Assembly: GCA_903873485.1 (NCBI GenBank)
Contig: CAIQOO010000194.1
Coordinates: 1-43,106 of the forward strand
Length of the DNA stretch: 43,106 bases
Origin: an uncultured beta proteobacterium
GTDB lineage: Bacteria > Pseudomonadota > Gammaproteobacteria > Burkholderiales > Burkholderiaceae_C
Direction of reading: 5' to 3'
Of this stretch, positions 16,639 to 24,546 are shown in pieces. Under the pieces are notes generated by a model. That model was not told where the DNA came from, made no database searches, and worked only from the letters and a program-made list of their open reading frames with translations. The translations under genes and the position numbers were made by a program. Position 1 is the stretch's first letter; every line of letters begins with the position of its first letter.

Positions 16639-17609
16639 TGGGCGCGCGCAGTCAACTTTGGGTCGCATTTGAAGCGCTCTCGAATTCGGACAACGATAGC
16701 GCGATTTCGGCAGTTCGCTGCGGTGGGGCGAAGCAGCACTTGCTGATCAAAGGAACCTACGGCGAGCCTATTCTTCTACTTGCGACGGAGCCGCGTAAAA
16801 CACTGCGGGCACCTATCAAGCTAAAGCATGTCAGCGTTGGATTCGAGTTGCTATTTGAAGTGACGGATACAGCCTCAAGTGAGGTGACAAGCGGGACTTA
16901 TTGCAAGTTTATCTGCGAGCCGACCAGCGTGTCGTTGCACCCTTACTTTGTAGAAATGCTGGCGGCAACCGCATCTATTCACGGTACGACCTTAAGCCAG
17001 TTGGATGCAGATGAAGCTGTAGACGCGATGCTTGAACTATTTCGACAGTTGGAACGGCCTGCAAAGACAACCATCGTTGGCTTGTGGGGTGAATTGCTGA
17101 TCATTTACGCGGCAAAAAATGCTACTGACTTCATTAATGCGTGGCATATTGCAGGCACAGACACCTACGACTTCGCATTCTCCGATGGTCGGCTGGAAGT
17201 CAAGACTACGGAACGTTCGATGCGCGAACATGATTTCGCACTCGCACAAGTAAGAGGGGGCCGCACTGGTGACGCAATCGCATCGCTGTTATTGTCTCGT
17301 TCTGCAGCGGGGATATCCGTGCTTGGCCTTGCCAATGCCATTGCCCAACGGGTTCCGCCGGTTCAGCAACAAAAGCTTTGGACCCTTGTTTTGGCCGAAC
17401 TTGGACAAGATGCCGAAGCAGCGGACGAACTGATTTTCGACCTGGAGGCAGCGCTTAACAATCTCCGCATAATCCCTGCGGCACGGATTCCCGCGCCGCA
17501 AATCAATGGCGATGACAAGGCGTTCATATCAAACGTCCGATTCCGAGCCAATATTGCCTTGGTTTGCGACACCACAGTTGATAGTGCGGATGCCTTTCTA
17601 CGCCGCTGA
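16638..17609 (+). CDS. PD-(D/E)XK motif protein (DUF4420-like), predicted nuclease subunit
   Basis: A 323-residue protein. The ATG at 16638 shares one base with the preceding TGA (TGATG); a GTG at 16635 would add one residue. The predicted catalytic core is GLWGELLIIYAAKN (about residue 148) followed by TYDFAFSDGRLEVKTTERSM, in which YDF…EVK fits the D…ExK nuclease signature, as in DUF4420 proteins. It is the last gene of the operon and the most likely DNA-cutting component beside the methyltransferase. Substrate and cleavage are inferred, not shown. No AIPR gene follows, unlike Mza-type loci as I recall them. Confidence 0.8.
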   Translation: MGARSQLWVAFEALSNSDNDSAISAVRCGGAKQHLLIKGTYGEPILLLATEPRKTLRAPIKLKHVSVGFELLFEVTDTASSEVTSGTYCKFICEPTSVSLHPYFVEMLAATASIHGTTLSQLDADEAVDAMLELFRQLERPAKTTIVGLWGELLIIYAAKNATDFINAWHIAGTDTYDFAFSDGRLEVKTTERSMREHDFALAQVRGGRTGDAIASLLLSRSAAGISVLGLANAIAQRVPPVQQQKLWTLVLAELGQDAEAADELIFDLEAALNNLRIIPAARIPAPQINGDDKAFISNVRFRANIALVCDTTVDSADAFLRR

Positions 17610-17662
17610 CACTTGACCCCCTGCATTTTGCCTGCCTGTGTGAGTTCAAAAGTAGCTTGCTC

Positions 17663-17737
17663 CTGGGGATGGGTTGGAGCGGCGGCCGATTTCTGGGCCT
17701 TTGACAGTATGAGGTCGCCGCTCCAACCCATCCCCAG
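17663..17737. repeat. 22-bp perfect inverted repeat, 31-nt loop
   Basis: The arms at 17663-17684 and 17716-17737 are exact reverse complements (left arm begins CTGGGGATGGGTTGG and ends AGCGGCG). The loop is 31 nt and contains no reading frame. It lies 53 bases after the last defence gene. There is no T-run, so a simple intrinsic terminator is unlikely, though the hairpin would be very stable. It could be a transposon end, a recombination or replication structure, or an RNA-stabilising hairpin. Confidence 0.9.
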
Positions 17738-17779
17738 CCAGCCACAGCCACTGAGTACCATCCGACACTCGACGTTCTC

Positions 17780-17839
17780 CAATAGCTATATATTCAATAG
17801 CTACTCACGCTTATCCCATAAGGGTTAGATGCCAATTTC
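17780..17839 (+). repeat. dispersed palindromic repeat, copy 3
   Basis: The copy reads AATAGCTATATATTCAATAG, then CTACTCACGCTTATCCCATA, then AGGGTTAGATGCCAATTTC. It is the most complete plus-strand copy, with AT dyad (ATAGCTATAT), CTTATcccATAAG dyad and the AGGG-TAG-GCC core. It brackets the defence operon together with copy 2. Confidence 0.8.
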
Positions 17840-17899
17840 ATCAATAAAACAAGCCGCCTGTCAGCCGCTCCCTTACGCGGCCTCGATCATTGCGGCCCC

Positions 17900-18063
17900 A
17901 TGTCCGCACCTTTGAATATCGAATTTCCCGAATCCCTGCCGGTCAACACTTCACCGTGAAGAGATCATGGCGGCAATGGACAAGCACTAGGTCATGATCG
18001 TCTGCGGTGAAACCGGCTTCGGCAAAACCACCCAACTTTACAAAATTGCCCTAGCCCGCATGT
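17900..18063 (+). pseudogene. hrpA (ATP-dependent helicase) N-terminal remnant
   Basis: It starts ATG TCC GCA (MSAPLNIEFPESLPVN). After a frameshift at about 17958 it continues EEIMAAMDKH, then a TAG, then VMIVCGETGFGKTTQLYKIA with the helicase Walker A. This is the N-terminus of the DEAH-box RNA helicase HrpA (…ESLPV…R.[25 protein letters not shown]…), carrying a frameshift, an internal stop and a truncation at about 18063. The remaining ~1200 codons are absent. From memory hrpA is a frequent neighbour of argA in Burkholderiales, which suggests rearrangement here. Confidence 0.75.
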
Positions 18064-18095
18064 TCTCAACGTGTTTATCCGTCGCTCGGCAATAC

Positions 18096-18410
18096 TCAAA
18101 AATCCACTTTTGCCAAGCGGTATTTCTGCGTGGGGATATTGGGTGATTCGGGTTGCGTCATCTGAATCAGGTCGGACTTCAAGGCAGGTTGCCGATAGTT
18201 CGCCAAAAAAGTAGGTCTATGCTTGAGCCCCAAGCCATCCATCGCCTCACGCACGCCCGGCGGGCCATCTTTTAGAGGCGCCAAAAATCGTGCTACTTGT
18301 TCGGTTAATTGTCCGGTTGTTCGCGGCAAGGGCAGTTCACTGAGCGGCACACCTGAATGACTGCTCTCCACAACGAGGGAATGCTGGGTGTCGTCTTGGC
18401 ACGGATGCAA
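18096..18410 (-). pseudogene. C-terminal fragment of a Fic/COG2865-type regulator
   Basis: A 104-residue open stretch. The C-terminal 75 residues form a winged-helix-like tail (TGQLTEQVARFLAPLKDGP … LGLKHRPTFLANYRQPALKS … MTQPESPNIPTQKYRL). This is familiar from the C-termini of Fic-family or RecG-like (COG2865, AlbA_2) transcriptional regulators. The catalytic or DNA-binding N-terminal domains are missing and the first ~25 residues look unrelated, so this is probably a truncated relic. Confidence 0.55.
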
Positions 18411-18413
18411 GCG

Positions 18414-18920
18414 TTAGTGCCGTGTCTGGCTGTTGCCCGGAACAAAGCTGAAGTCGCCAGAGGGGATAAATTGCTGCGCTGAAAAGCGCGCGAACAGTGT
18501 TTCTCCGGGACCTGTCATGCCGGCCATGGCGGCCATCCCCTGGTCGATGTCGTGGAAGTAGATGAATGTCAGGATGTTGTTGCCGATCTGGCCACCGCTA
18601 TGGGAGAAGCTCAATTTTTCCAGGGTGGTGATCAGCAAGTGTGAAGCGGTTTGGGCATGTTGCGGCATCACCTGGCGGTACAGGGTTTCGCTGATGAGGC
18701 GAAACAAGCCCTTGAGCTTCTTGTCGCGCGAGAGTTTGCCAGCCGCCATGAAATTGGGGTCGTCCACCAGGGCATCCATGAAAAAAACCATAGGTTTTTG
18801 AAAATCGGTGGCACTGGCCATCATGGTCTTCAATGCTGCGAGGTTTTCAGCGATATGTACCGATGCGGCGGATGGCTTGCTGCCGATGGACGAGCGCGAT
18901 GGATTTTTGCTGGAGGTCAT
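18414..18920 (-). CDS. hypothetical protein divergent from the Hsp70 operon
   Basis: A 168-residue protein starting MTSSKNPSRSSIGSKPSAAS. After a Ser-rich N-terminus (about 20 residues) it looks like a compact helical domain (AENLAALKTMMASATDFQKP … LISETLYRQVMPQHAQTASH … GGQIGNNILTFIYFHDIDQG). No signal peptide, transmembrane segment or catalytic motif is recognised. It is transcribed away from the chaperone operon, with 266 bases between the starts, and could be a client or regulator, but only position suggests that. Confidence 0.6.
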   Translation of the reverse strand: MTSSKNPSRSSIGSKPSAASVHIAENLAALKTMMASATDFQKPMVFFMDALVDDPNFMAAGKLSRDKKLKGLFRLISETLYRQVMPQHAQTASHLLITTLEKLSFSHSGGQIGNNILTFIYFHDIDQGMAAMAGMTGPGETLFARFSAQQFIPSGDFSFVPGNSQTRH

Positions 18921-19186
18921 GGGGTGTCATGGGTTGCTTGGGTGACAAAACAAGGGGCTGGCTGGTGACTTCAAAAACCGGTGTGTGTTCGATTTGGCCA
19001 AATGGTAACCGGGCGGGACAAGTAAAGGGCGATTGGTGCCGATGCCTGATTTGGCTTCAAACAGATGATTCGGGTGGCGCAGGATGCCCTGCTGGTGCCG
19101 ATTTTTTTTGCATGACGAAAAACCTGAATTTAGGATCATTAGAATTGAGCGAAATTTATCTTGTTCATGGCCAATAAAATCAATTC

Positions 19187-21745
19187 ATGTCCCGCAAATT
19201 GCCTCCTCCCATTAAAAAACCGATCACTGCTGCTGTCGCCACCAATGTGCAAGTGCAAACTGCGCTGGTTCACCTGGAAAAAGGCCGCTATCGTGACGCC
19301 GTGGCTTGCTACAAGGCGCTGCTGAAGACAGAGCGGCGTCCTGAGTGGCTTGTTGGTCTGGCCGCTGCCTATGCCGGACGGGCCAAAGGGCTTGCGGCCA
19401 AGGGCATGCTGCAAGAGGCGATCGGACTTTGGCGCAGTCGTGCCGAACTCTGCGGCACGCCGCTCTGGGATGGCCCCTATGCGGGTTGGCTGGTCAGGGA
19501 TGGCCGGCTGGCAGAAGCGCTGGCTTACCTGGCGCAGCAGCGTGCCAGTTCCGCCACACCACCTGACGGTCAACGCAATGATGAAATCGCCTTCCTCGAA
19601 GCCCAACTGGCTCCTGGCCTGCTGACCGCCGACAAGGCCATGCTGGCATTGCTGCCGGCCGAGTCGCTGCTGTTGCGCCACCGCCCGCATGCTCTTGCGG
19701 CACTGACCGCATATTCCAGCAAGGACGCGGCGGCGCTGGAGCAAGCGCTGGCGGAAATTTCATTTCGTTCCCCCTACCGCGACCTTCGTACCCTGCTCAA
19801 GGCGATGCTGCTCTGGGAGACCGATGAGGAGTCGGCGCGCTCGGCCCTTGTCCGGCTGCCGGAGGATGGTCCCTTTGAGCCACTTGCGGCACCCTTGCGC
19901 ACGCTGCTGATCAGCGGGCCTGAGAGGCTGCGGCGCTGGGCCGGTCTCGATGGCTCCCAACAAGCGATGGCACTGGATTTGCTGGGTTGCCCGCCGACGC
20001 TGGCTTCCTTGCTGCGCACGCTGGCCGAAACGGATGTTCATTTGGCGCCTGCCGCCTTGTTTGATCTGGTGCAGCGACATTCCCGCGATTTGCCCGAGCC
20101 GTTGGCGACTCGCGTATGGCAATGGCTGGTGCCTTGGGCGACACGGCGCGGTTGTGCCAGTCCGCGCATTTTTGGCCACCCATCTCCGGCTGCCGAGGAA
20201 TGCGCGAAGGCGCTGGCGGTAGAAATCAGCGGGGACTGGGACCATGCTGAAAATCATTGGGCGCAGGCAGCAATACTGCTGGCATCCAGCCAAGATCCGC
20301 AGGACCGGTTGCGCGCCGCCTTGGTGTGGCGCCACATTGCGCTGGCATCGGAGCATCTGTCGCGCGATGGCGTCATCGACAAGACCGCAGAGAGGGCGTT
20401 GACGCAAAGCCTGACCCTGGATCCCGATGACTGCGATGTGCATGTGCGGCTGGTCCAGTACTGGCGTCGCAATGGCAACTTGAAGCGCTCGCGGGAACAA
20501 CTCGATTTGGCATTGGTCCACTTTCCAGACAATGTTGCGCTGCTGGCCGAGGCGATTGAAACCGCCCTGGCGGCAGGCTCCTTCAAGAAGGCAGCAACAA
20601 CTGCGCGGCAACTGCTCGAACTCGACCCGCTGAACCGCAAGGCGCGCTCCTTGCTTGGCAACGCGCATTTGTCGCATGCGGTCAAACAGATTTCCGCAGG
20701 CAAGCTGGAAGCCGCCAAGAAAGAGATCAAGGAAGCCGCCAACTGGCTGGAGTCGGCGCTGGACCAGGGTCGCATGCAACTGCTGCAGGCCTGGTGTCAA
20801 CCAGCCGCAAGCGTTGAGCGTCTGCGTCTGGCGCGGCTTGCGGCAGTTACCTGGGGTGCGGGGCTGGCTGCCGGCTGGCGCTTGCTGCGCGAGGCCCAAG
20901 GAGCCTTTGCCCGGGCTGGCACCACAACCCTGACAGGGCTGCTGAGCGAGGCCGGCATCAGCACGGCAAAAGTCTTGCTGCCGGCCGATGTGCTCGAACT
21001 GGTGCTGGTGCTAGAGCAAGAAGCCCCACTTGTCCGCAAGGGCCAAGACCCGCTGTTGCCTTGGCGCAAGGCCATCATCGGCATGGCTCGCTCAGTTGTC
21101 TTTGATGCGCAGGAAACCATTCGCATTTGCGAAGCACTCAGCCGTCACCAGGAGCATGATCTGGTCGAGCAGTTTGCCAATGCAGCGCGCAAACGCTGGC
21201 CCGATCAGCCGATTTTTGTTTTTCATGCAGTTGCGGCACGTTTCCACAAAAACGGCTGCATCGAGACTGATCGTGACTACGATGACCTGGATGACGCGAC
21301 AGTGCGCGCGCGCCAGCGCAAGGATATGCGGCTGGTCATGCGCATGGAAGCGTTGTTTGAAGACGATGACTCCGACTCCGAGCCTGATTTCGATTTTGAT
21401 TCCGATGCAATCGACTTGCTCGACGACCTGAGTTCGCCTGGCGCTGCCGGATTGCCTGCAATGTTCGACAAAATGGGTCCGCAAGCGCTCCGGACCATGA
21501 TTGAACTGGCAACCAAGATCGACGGTGGCACCGCTTTCCTGAAACAGGCTCGCAACGACATGGGCGATGTGATGTACCGGCAAATTGAGAAGGAGTGTGG
21601 TGGCAACAAAAAACTCATACTGGAACGTATCATCAATATGATGATGTCCATGATGGGAGGTGAAATAAACCGGCCACCGCCACACGTTCTGCCAAAAATT
21701 GGCCAATCCAAAGCGCCTGTCAAAGGGCAGGGGGCTGTTAAATGA
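19187..21745 (+). CDS. large TPR-repeat protein, first gene of the alternative Hsp70 operon
   Basis: An 852-residue protein of mostly helical tetratricopeptide-like repeats (for example VHLEKGRYRDAVACYKALLK, then LDPDDCDVHVRLVQYWRRNG and DPLNRKARSLLGNAHLSHAV). An acidic stretch DDDSDSEPDFDFDSDAIDLL lies at about residues 724-743, and a Met-rich helix IINMMMSMMGG near the C-terminus. TPR proteins often dock chaperones, and acidic tails can recruit them; that role is inferred here. The stop overlaps the next start by 4 bases (ATGA). No sigma-32 promoter is evident in the AT-rich 19120-19186 leader. Confidence 0.85.
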   Translation: MSRKLPPPIKKPITAAVATNVQVQTALVHLEKGRYRDAVACYKALLKTERRPEWLVGLAAAYAGRAKGLAAKGMLQEAIGLWRSRAELCGTPLWDGPYAGWLVRDGRLAEALAYLAQQRASSATPPDGQRNDEIAFLEAQLAPGLLTADKAMLALLPAESLLLRHRPHALAALTAYSSKDAAALEQALAEISFRSPYRDLRTLLKAMLLWETDEESARSALVRLPEDGPFEPLAAPLRTLLISGPERLRRWAGLDGSQQAMALDLLGCPPTLASLLRTLAETDVHLAPAALFDLVQRHSRDLPEPLATRVWQWLVPWATRRGCASPRIFGHPSPAAEECAKALAVEISGDWDHAENHWAQAAILLASSQDPQDRLRAALVWRHIALASEHLSRDGVIDKTAERALTQSLTLDPDDCDVHVRLVQYWRRNGNLKRSREQLDLALVHFPDNVALLAEAIETALAAGSFKKAATTARQLLELDPLNRKARSLLGNAHLSHAVKQISAGKLEAAKKEIKEAANWLESALDQGRMQLLQAWCQPAASVERLRLARLAAVTWGAGLAAGWRLLREAQGAFARAGTTTLTGLLSEAGISTAKVLLPADVLELVLVLEQEAPLVRKGQDPLLPWRKAIIGMARSVVFDAQETIRICEALSRHQEHDLVEQFANAARKRWPDQPIFVFHAVAARFHKNGCIETDRDYDDLDDATVRARQRKDMRLVMRMEALFEDDDSDSEPDFDFDSDAIDLLDDLSSPGAAGLPAMFDKMGPQALRTMIELATKIDGGTAFLKQARNDMGDVMYRQIEKECGGNKKLILERIINMMMSMMGGEINRPPPHVLPKIGQSKAPVKGQGAVK

Positions 21746-22044
21746 GTGATCCGTACCAGGTACTTGGTATTGCGCGCGATATTGACGACGCTGCGGTACG
21801 CGCCGCCTATCTCGCCGCTGTGCGCCTTTGCCCCCCAGACCGTGATGCCGAGCGTTTTGCCGCTGTGCGCAAAGCTTTTGATGATGTGGCAACCCATCGC
21901 CTGCGGCTGGCCCACGCGCTGTTCGACCGCGAGGCACCGACGCACCGGGGGTTGTTGCACATGCTCGAAACCCAGTTTTCCAAGCGCCGGCCCGATGTGG
22001 CGCCGTTGCTGCGCGTACTCAAGGGCGGCAGTGATGGACGCTGA
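21742..22044 (+). CDS. J-domain-like co-chaperone with degenerate HPD motif
   Basis: A 100-residue protein starting MSDPYQVLGIARDIDDAAVR. This is the first J-domain helix (YQVLGI….) followed by AAYLAAVRLCPPDRDAERFA and VRKAFDDVATHRLRLAHALF. In canonical J domains the loop between helices II and III is His-Pro-Asp and stimulates Hsp70 ATPase activity; here that position reads C-P-P-D. Either a variant J activity paired with this Hsp70 or loss of stimulation is possible. It overlaps the TPR gene by 4 bases and the GrpE-like gene by 11. Confidence 0.82.
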   Translation: MSDPYQVLGIARDIDDAAVRAAYLAAVRLCPPDRDAERFAAVRKAFDDVATHRLRLAHALFDREAPTHRGLLHMLETQFSKRRPDVAPLLRVLKGGSDGR

Positions 22045-22705
22045 AGCAAAAGAGCGGCTGATCGAAGAGTTTCGCGCTTGCCTCGACGAATGGCATCAAG
22101 CTGACGGCGATGCTGACGATGCCTTGCAGGATGATTCCCCGGTCAATCTTGCGCTGTTGTTCTCCGAATTGTCGGTTTTGCGCAACGAAGTGCGTGTCGA
22201 GGCGCGCCAGTTCAAGACCGCACTCGATGAAATGCGGTCCTTGACCGAGCTGCTCGGCGAGCAGAACCGGCGGCTTGCCCGCGACCTTGAACGCTCCCGC
22301 GAGACAGCCGGTCTGGCGCAGCGCCAGACGGAGCGAAGTCTGCTGCTCGACATGATTGATCTGCGCGACCGCATTGCCGCTGCCTTGGCTTCGGTCAGCG
22401 GCTACCGGCCCGGGTTTCTTTCCCGCCTGGCGCGCAAGGAAGTCAAACTCGCGCAGGGTTTGGGTGAGGGCATGGAACTGACACTGCGCCGGCTTGACGA
22501 TATGCTCGCCGAGCGGCATGTGCGGCCGATCGAGGCCATTGGTGGACGGCTTGATCCCAACACCATGCGTGCCATCGGCGTTCAATTTATCGCCCAGCGC
22601 AGTCCGGGCGAAGTGCTCAGCGAGGCGCGGCGAGGTTATTGGCGCGACGAAGAATTGTTGCGTCTGGCTGAAGTTATTGTTAACAAACGAGAAATTGAAT
22701 CATGA
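22034..22705 (+). CDS. GrpE-like nucleotide-exchange factor
   Basis: A 223-residue protein. A long coiled coil comes first (ELSVLRNEVRVEARQFKTAL through NRRLARDLERSRETAGLAQ). A compact domain follows with ELTLRRLDDMLAERHVRPIE and DPNTMRAIGVQFIAQRSPGE, matching the GrpE layout (long helix, then beta head 'L.. .GV..I...G..FDP..H.A'). GrpE proteins release ADP from Hsp70. It is divergent from canonical GrpE, so the assignment rests on architecture plus its place between a J-like protein and an Hsp70. The ATG at 22034 lies within the preceding gene; its stop overlaps the Hsp70 start by 4 bases. Confidence 0.75.
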   Translation: MDAEAKERLIEEFRACLDEWHQADGDADDALQDDSPVNLALLFSELSVLRNEVRVEARQFKTALDEMRSLTELLGEQNRRLARDLERSRETAGLAQRQTERSLLLDMIDLRDRIAAALASVSGYRPGFLSRLARKEVKLAQGLGEGMELTLRRLDDMLAERHVRPIEAIGGRLDPNTMRAIGVQFIAQRSPGEVLSEARRGYWRDEELLRLAEVIVNKREIES

Positions 22706-24546
22706 ACGATGTCATTGTGGGTATTGACCTGGGCACTACCAATTCGGAAATTGCCGTTGTCAGAAATGGCCGGATTGAGGTCATCGAGATTGAAAATGGG
22801 GTGCCCATCCTGCCCTCTGTGGTTGGTCTGGGTGATGACAATGTGTTGCTGGTTGGCGCCGCAGCGCGCAACCAGTACATCCTTCACCCTGAACGCACGA
22901 TACGTTCAGTCAAGCGGCGCATGGGCGAGGCGACCCACCTGAGCCTGGGCGACAAGCAGTACAGCCCGGCGGAAATCTCGGCCATGATCCTGCTGCGCTT
23001 GAAGAAAATTGCCGAGGCCTATCTCGGAGTTCCCGTCAGCAAGGCCGTCATCACGGTGCCGGCCTATTTTTCCGATGCACAGCGGCAAGCCACGCGCGAG
23101 GCCGGCGAAATTGCCGGACTCGAGGTGGTGCGCATCCTCAACGAGCCGACTGCCGCCGCGCTGGCCTACGGCGCCCACCGCAGTGCAGCAGGCGCCGCCC
23201 CGGCAGCCACCCAGGCACGCAAGGCGCTGGTTTACGATCTGGGCGGGGGCACCTTTGATGTCTCGATTGTCAACATGGAGGGCGATGTGGTCGAGGTGCT
23301 GGCCAGTCATGGCAACAACCACCTTGGCGGCGATGACTTTGACCGCCGCATCGTCGAGTTCGTGCTGGACCACTTGAGCACCGTGCATGGCATTGATGCC
23401 GCGACCGCATCGGCCTCGCCAATTGCCATGGCACGGCTGCAACGCGCGGCGGAAACCGCCAAGATTGCCCTGTCAGACCATCCCTATGCCACGCTGGCCG
23501 AGGAGTTTCTGTTTGAGAAAGACGGCGCGCCGATTCATTTGTCACTGGAAATTTCGCGTCATGAATATGAGGCAATGATTGAGCCTTACATCACCGAAAC
23601 CATGGATGCCGTCCATGTGGCACTGATTGGTGCCAAGCTAGCGGTAGCGGATATTGACGAGGTGTTGTTGGTCGGTGGCACCACACGCACACCGATGGTG
23701 TCGCGACTGCTCGAAGCACTCACCGGCATTGCGCCCCATGGCGAAATTGATCCCGACCTGTGTGTGGCGATGGGTGCCGCGATTCAGGGCGAAACCATCG
23801 CCGGCGGGGCGACACCCACCGTGCTGATCGATGTCACCCCGTACACCTTTGGCACCAGTTCGGTGGCAGAGCTTGGCGGCAGAGAGTATCCATACTGTTT
23901 CATTCCCCTGATTCGCCGCAACACGCCGATTCCGGCCGCGCGCAGCGAGGTCTTCTACACCATGTTCGACAATCAGGAAAAGGTCGATGTCACGGTTTAC
24001 CAAGGGGAGTCGCCGGATGCTCTTGAGAACATCGAAATTGGCCGTTTCATGGTCGAGGGCCTGCGCAAGGTGCCGTCCGGCAACCCGATCGTGATCGATT
24101 TCGCTATTGATATCAACGGCATTTTGCAAGTCCGGGCGAGCGAGAAAAAAACCGGTCTCCAATACGCCATCACCATTGACAACGCGATTTCGCGCTTCGA
24201 GGATGGCAAGCTTGATCAGGCACGTGACCGCATCCGTTCAATGTTCGGTGACGAGACCGAAGCGGATGCAGATGCAGATGCAGATGCCGACGCCGACGCA
24301 CCAGAGTCGGATTCACCGGGCGCTGAATCACCACAGGAGCACCGCCGCAATCTGGTGGAGGCGACTGCCTTGGTCGAAAAGGCCGAGCACCGGCTCAAGT
24401 CTGCCAGTGCCGATGACCGGGAAGACCTGATCGACAACATTGAAGCGGTGCGCGATGCCATGAACCATGCCGAAGGAGTGGACGATGCGTCACTCCAGCA
24501 AGCCATGGCGGCGCTGGCCGATGTGCTGTATTACCTTGACAACTGA
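22702..24546 (+). CDS. Hsp70 (DnaK-like) chaperone, non-canonical paralogue
   Basis: A 614-residue Hsp70. ATPase signatures are VGIDLGTTNSEIAVV (about residues 5-19), VPAYFSDAQRQATREAGEIA (about 119-138), ILNEPTAAALAYG and VYDLGGGTFDVSIVNMEGD (about 181-199). The substrate domain includes VLIDVTPYTFGTSSV and NGILQVRASEKKTG. The C-terminal region has an Asp-Ala dipeptide tract (seven DA units) at about residues 523-535 and ends YYLDN, not the EEV-K/D type tail of DnaK. It is shorter than DnaK (about 640) and embedded in its own operon with TPR, J-like and GrpE-like partners, so it is a dedicated chaperone rather than the housekeeping DnaK. Confidence 0.92.
   Translation: MNDVIVGIDLGTTNSEIAVVRNGRIEVIEIENGVPILPSVVGLGDDNVLLVGAAARNQYILHPERTIRSVKRRMGEATHLSLGDKQYSPAEISAMILLRLKKIAEAYLGVPVSKAVITVPAYFSDAQRQATREAGEIAGLEVVRILNEPTAAALAYGAHRSAAGAAPAATQARKALVYDLGGGTFDVSIVNMEGDVVEVLASHGNNHLGGDDFDRRIVEFVLDHLSTVHGIDAATASASPIAMARLQRAAETAKIALSDHPYATLAEEFLFEKDGAPIHLSLEISRHEYEAMIEPYITETMDAVHVALIGAKLAVADIDEVLLVGGTTRTPMVSRLLEALTGIAPHGEIDPDLCVAMGAAIQGETIAGGATPTVLIDVTPYTFGTSSVAELGGREYPYCFIPLIRRNTPIPAARSEVFYTMFDNQEKVDVTVYQGESPDALENIEIGRFMVEGLRKVPSGNPIVIDFAIDINGILQVRASEKKTGLQYAITIDNAISRFEDGKLDQARDRIRSMFGDETEADADADADADADAPESDSPGAESPQEHRRNLVEATALVEKAEHRLKSASADDREDLIDNIEAVRDAMNHAEGVDDASLQQAMAALADVLYYLDN
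24263..24301 (+). repeat. GATGCA hexanucleotide tract in the Hsp70 gene
   Basis: About six to seven in-frame GAT/C-GCA/C units encode (Asp-Ala)n. Hexamer repeats keep frame when they expand or contract, so the acidic linker length may vary between strains. Confidence 0.8.

Noticed and set aside
17663-17737. Inverted repeat as an integron attC site
   Set aside because: No GTTRRRY core sites and no integrase; arms are perfectly paired without the unpaired bases typical of attC.
19760-20899. Long minus-strand frame opposite the TPR gene
   Set aside because: Arg/Gln/Pro-rich shadow of the GC-rich coding strand; the plus-strand protein has coherent TPR repeats.
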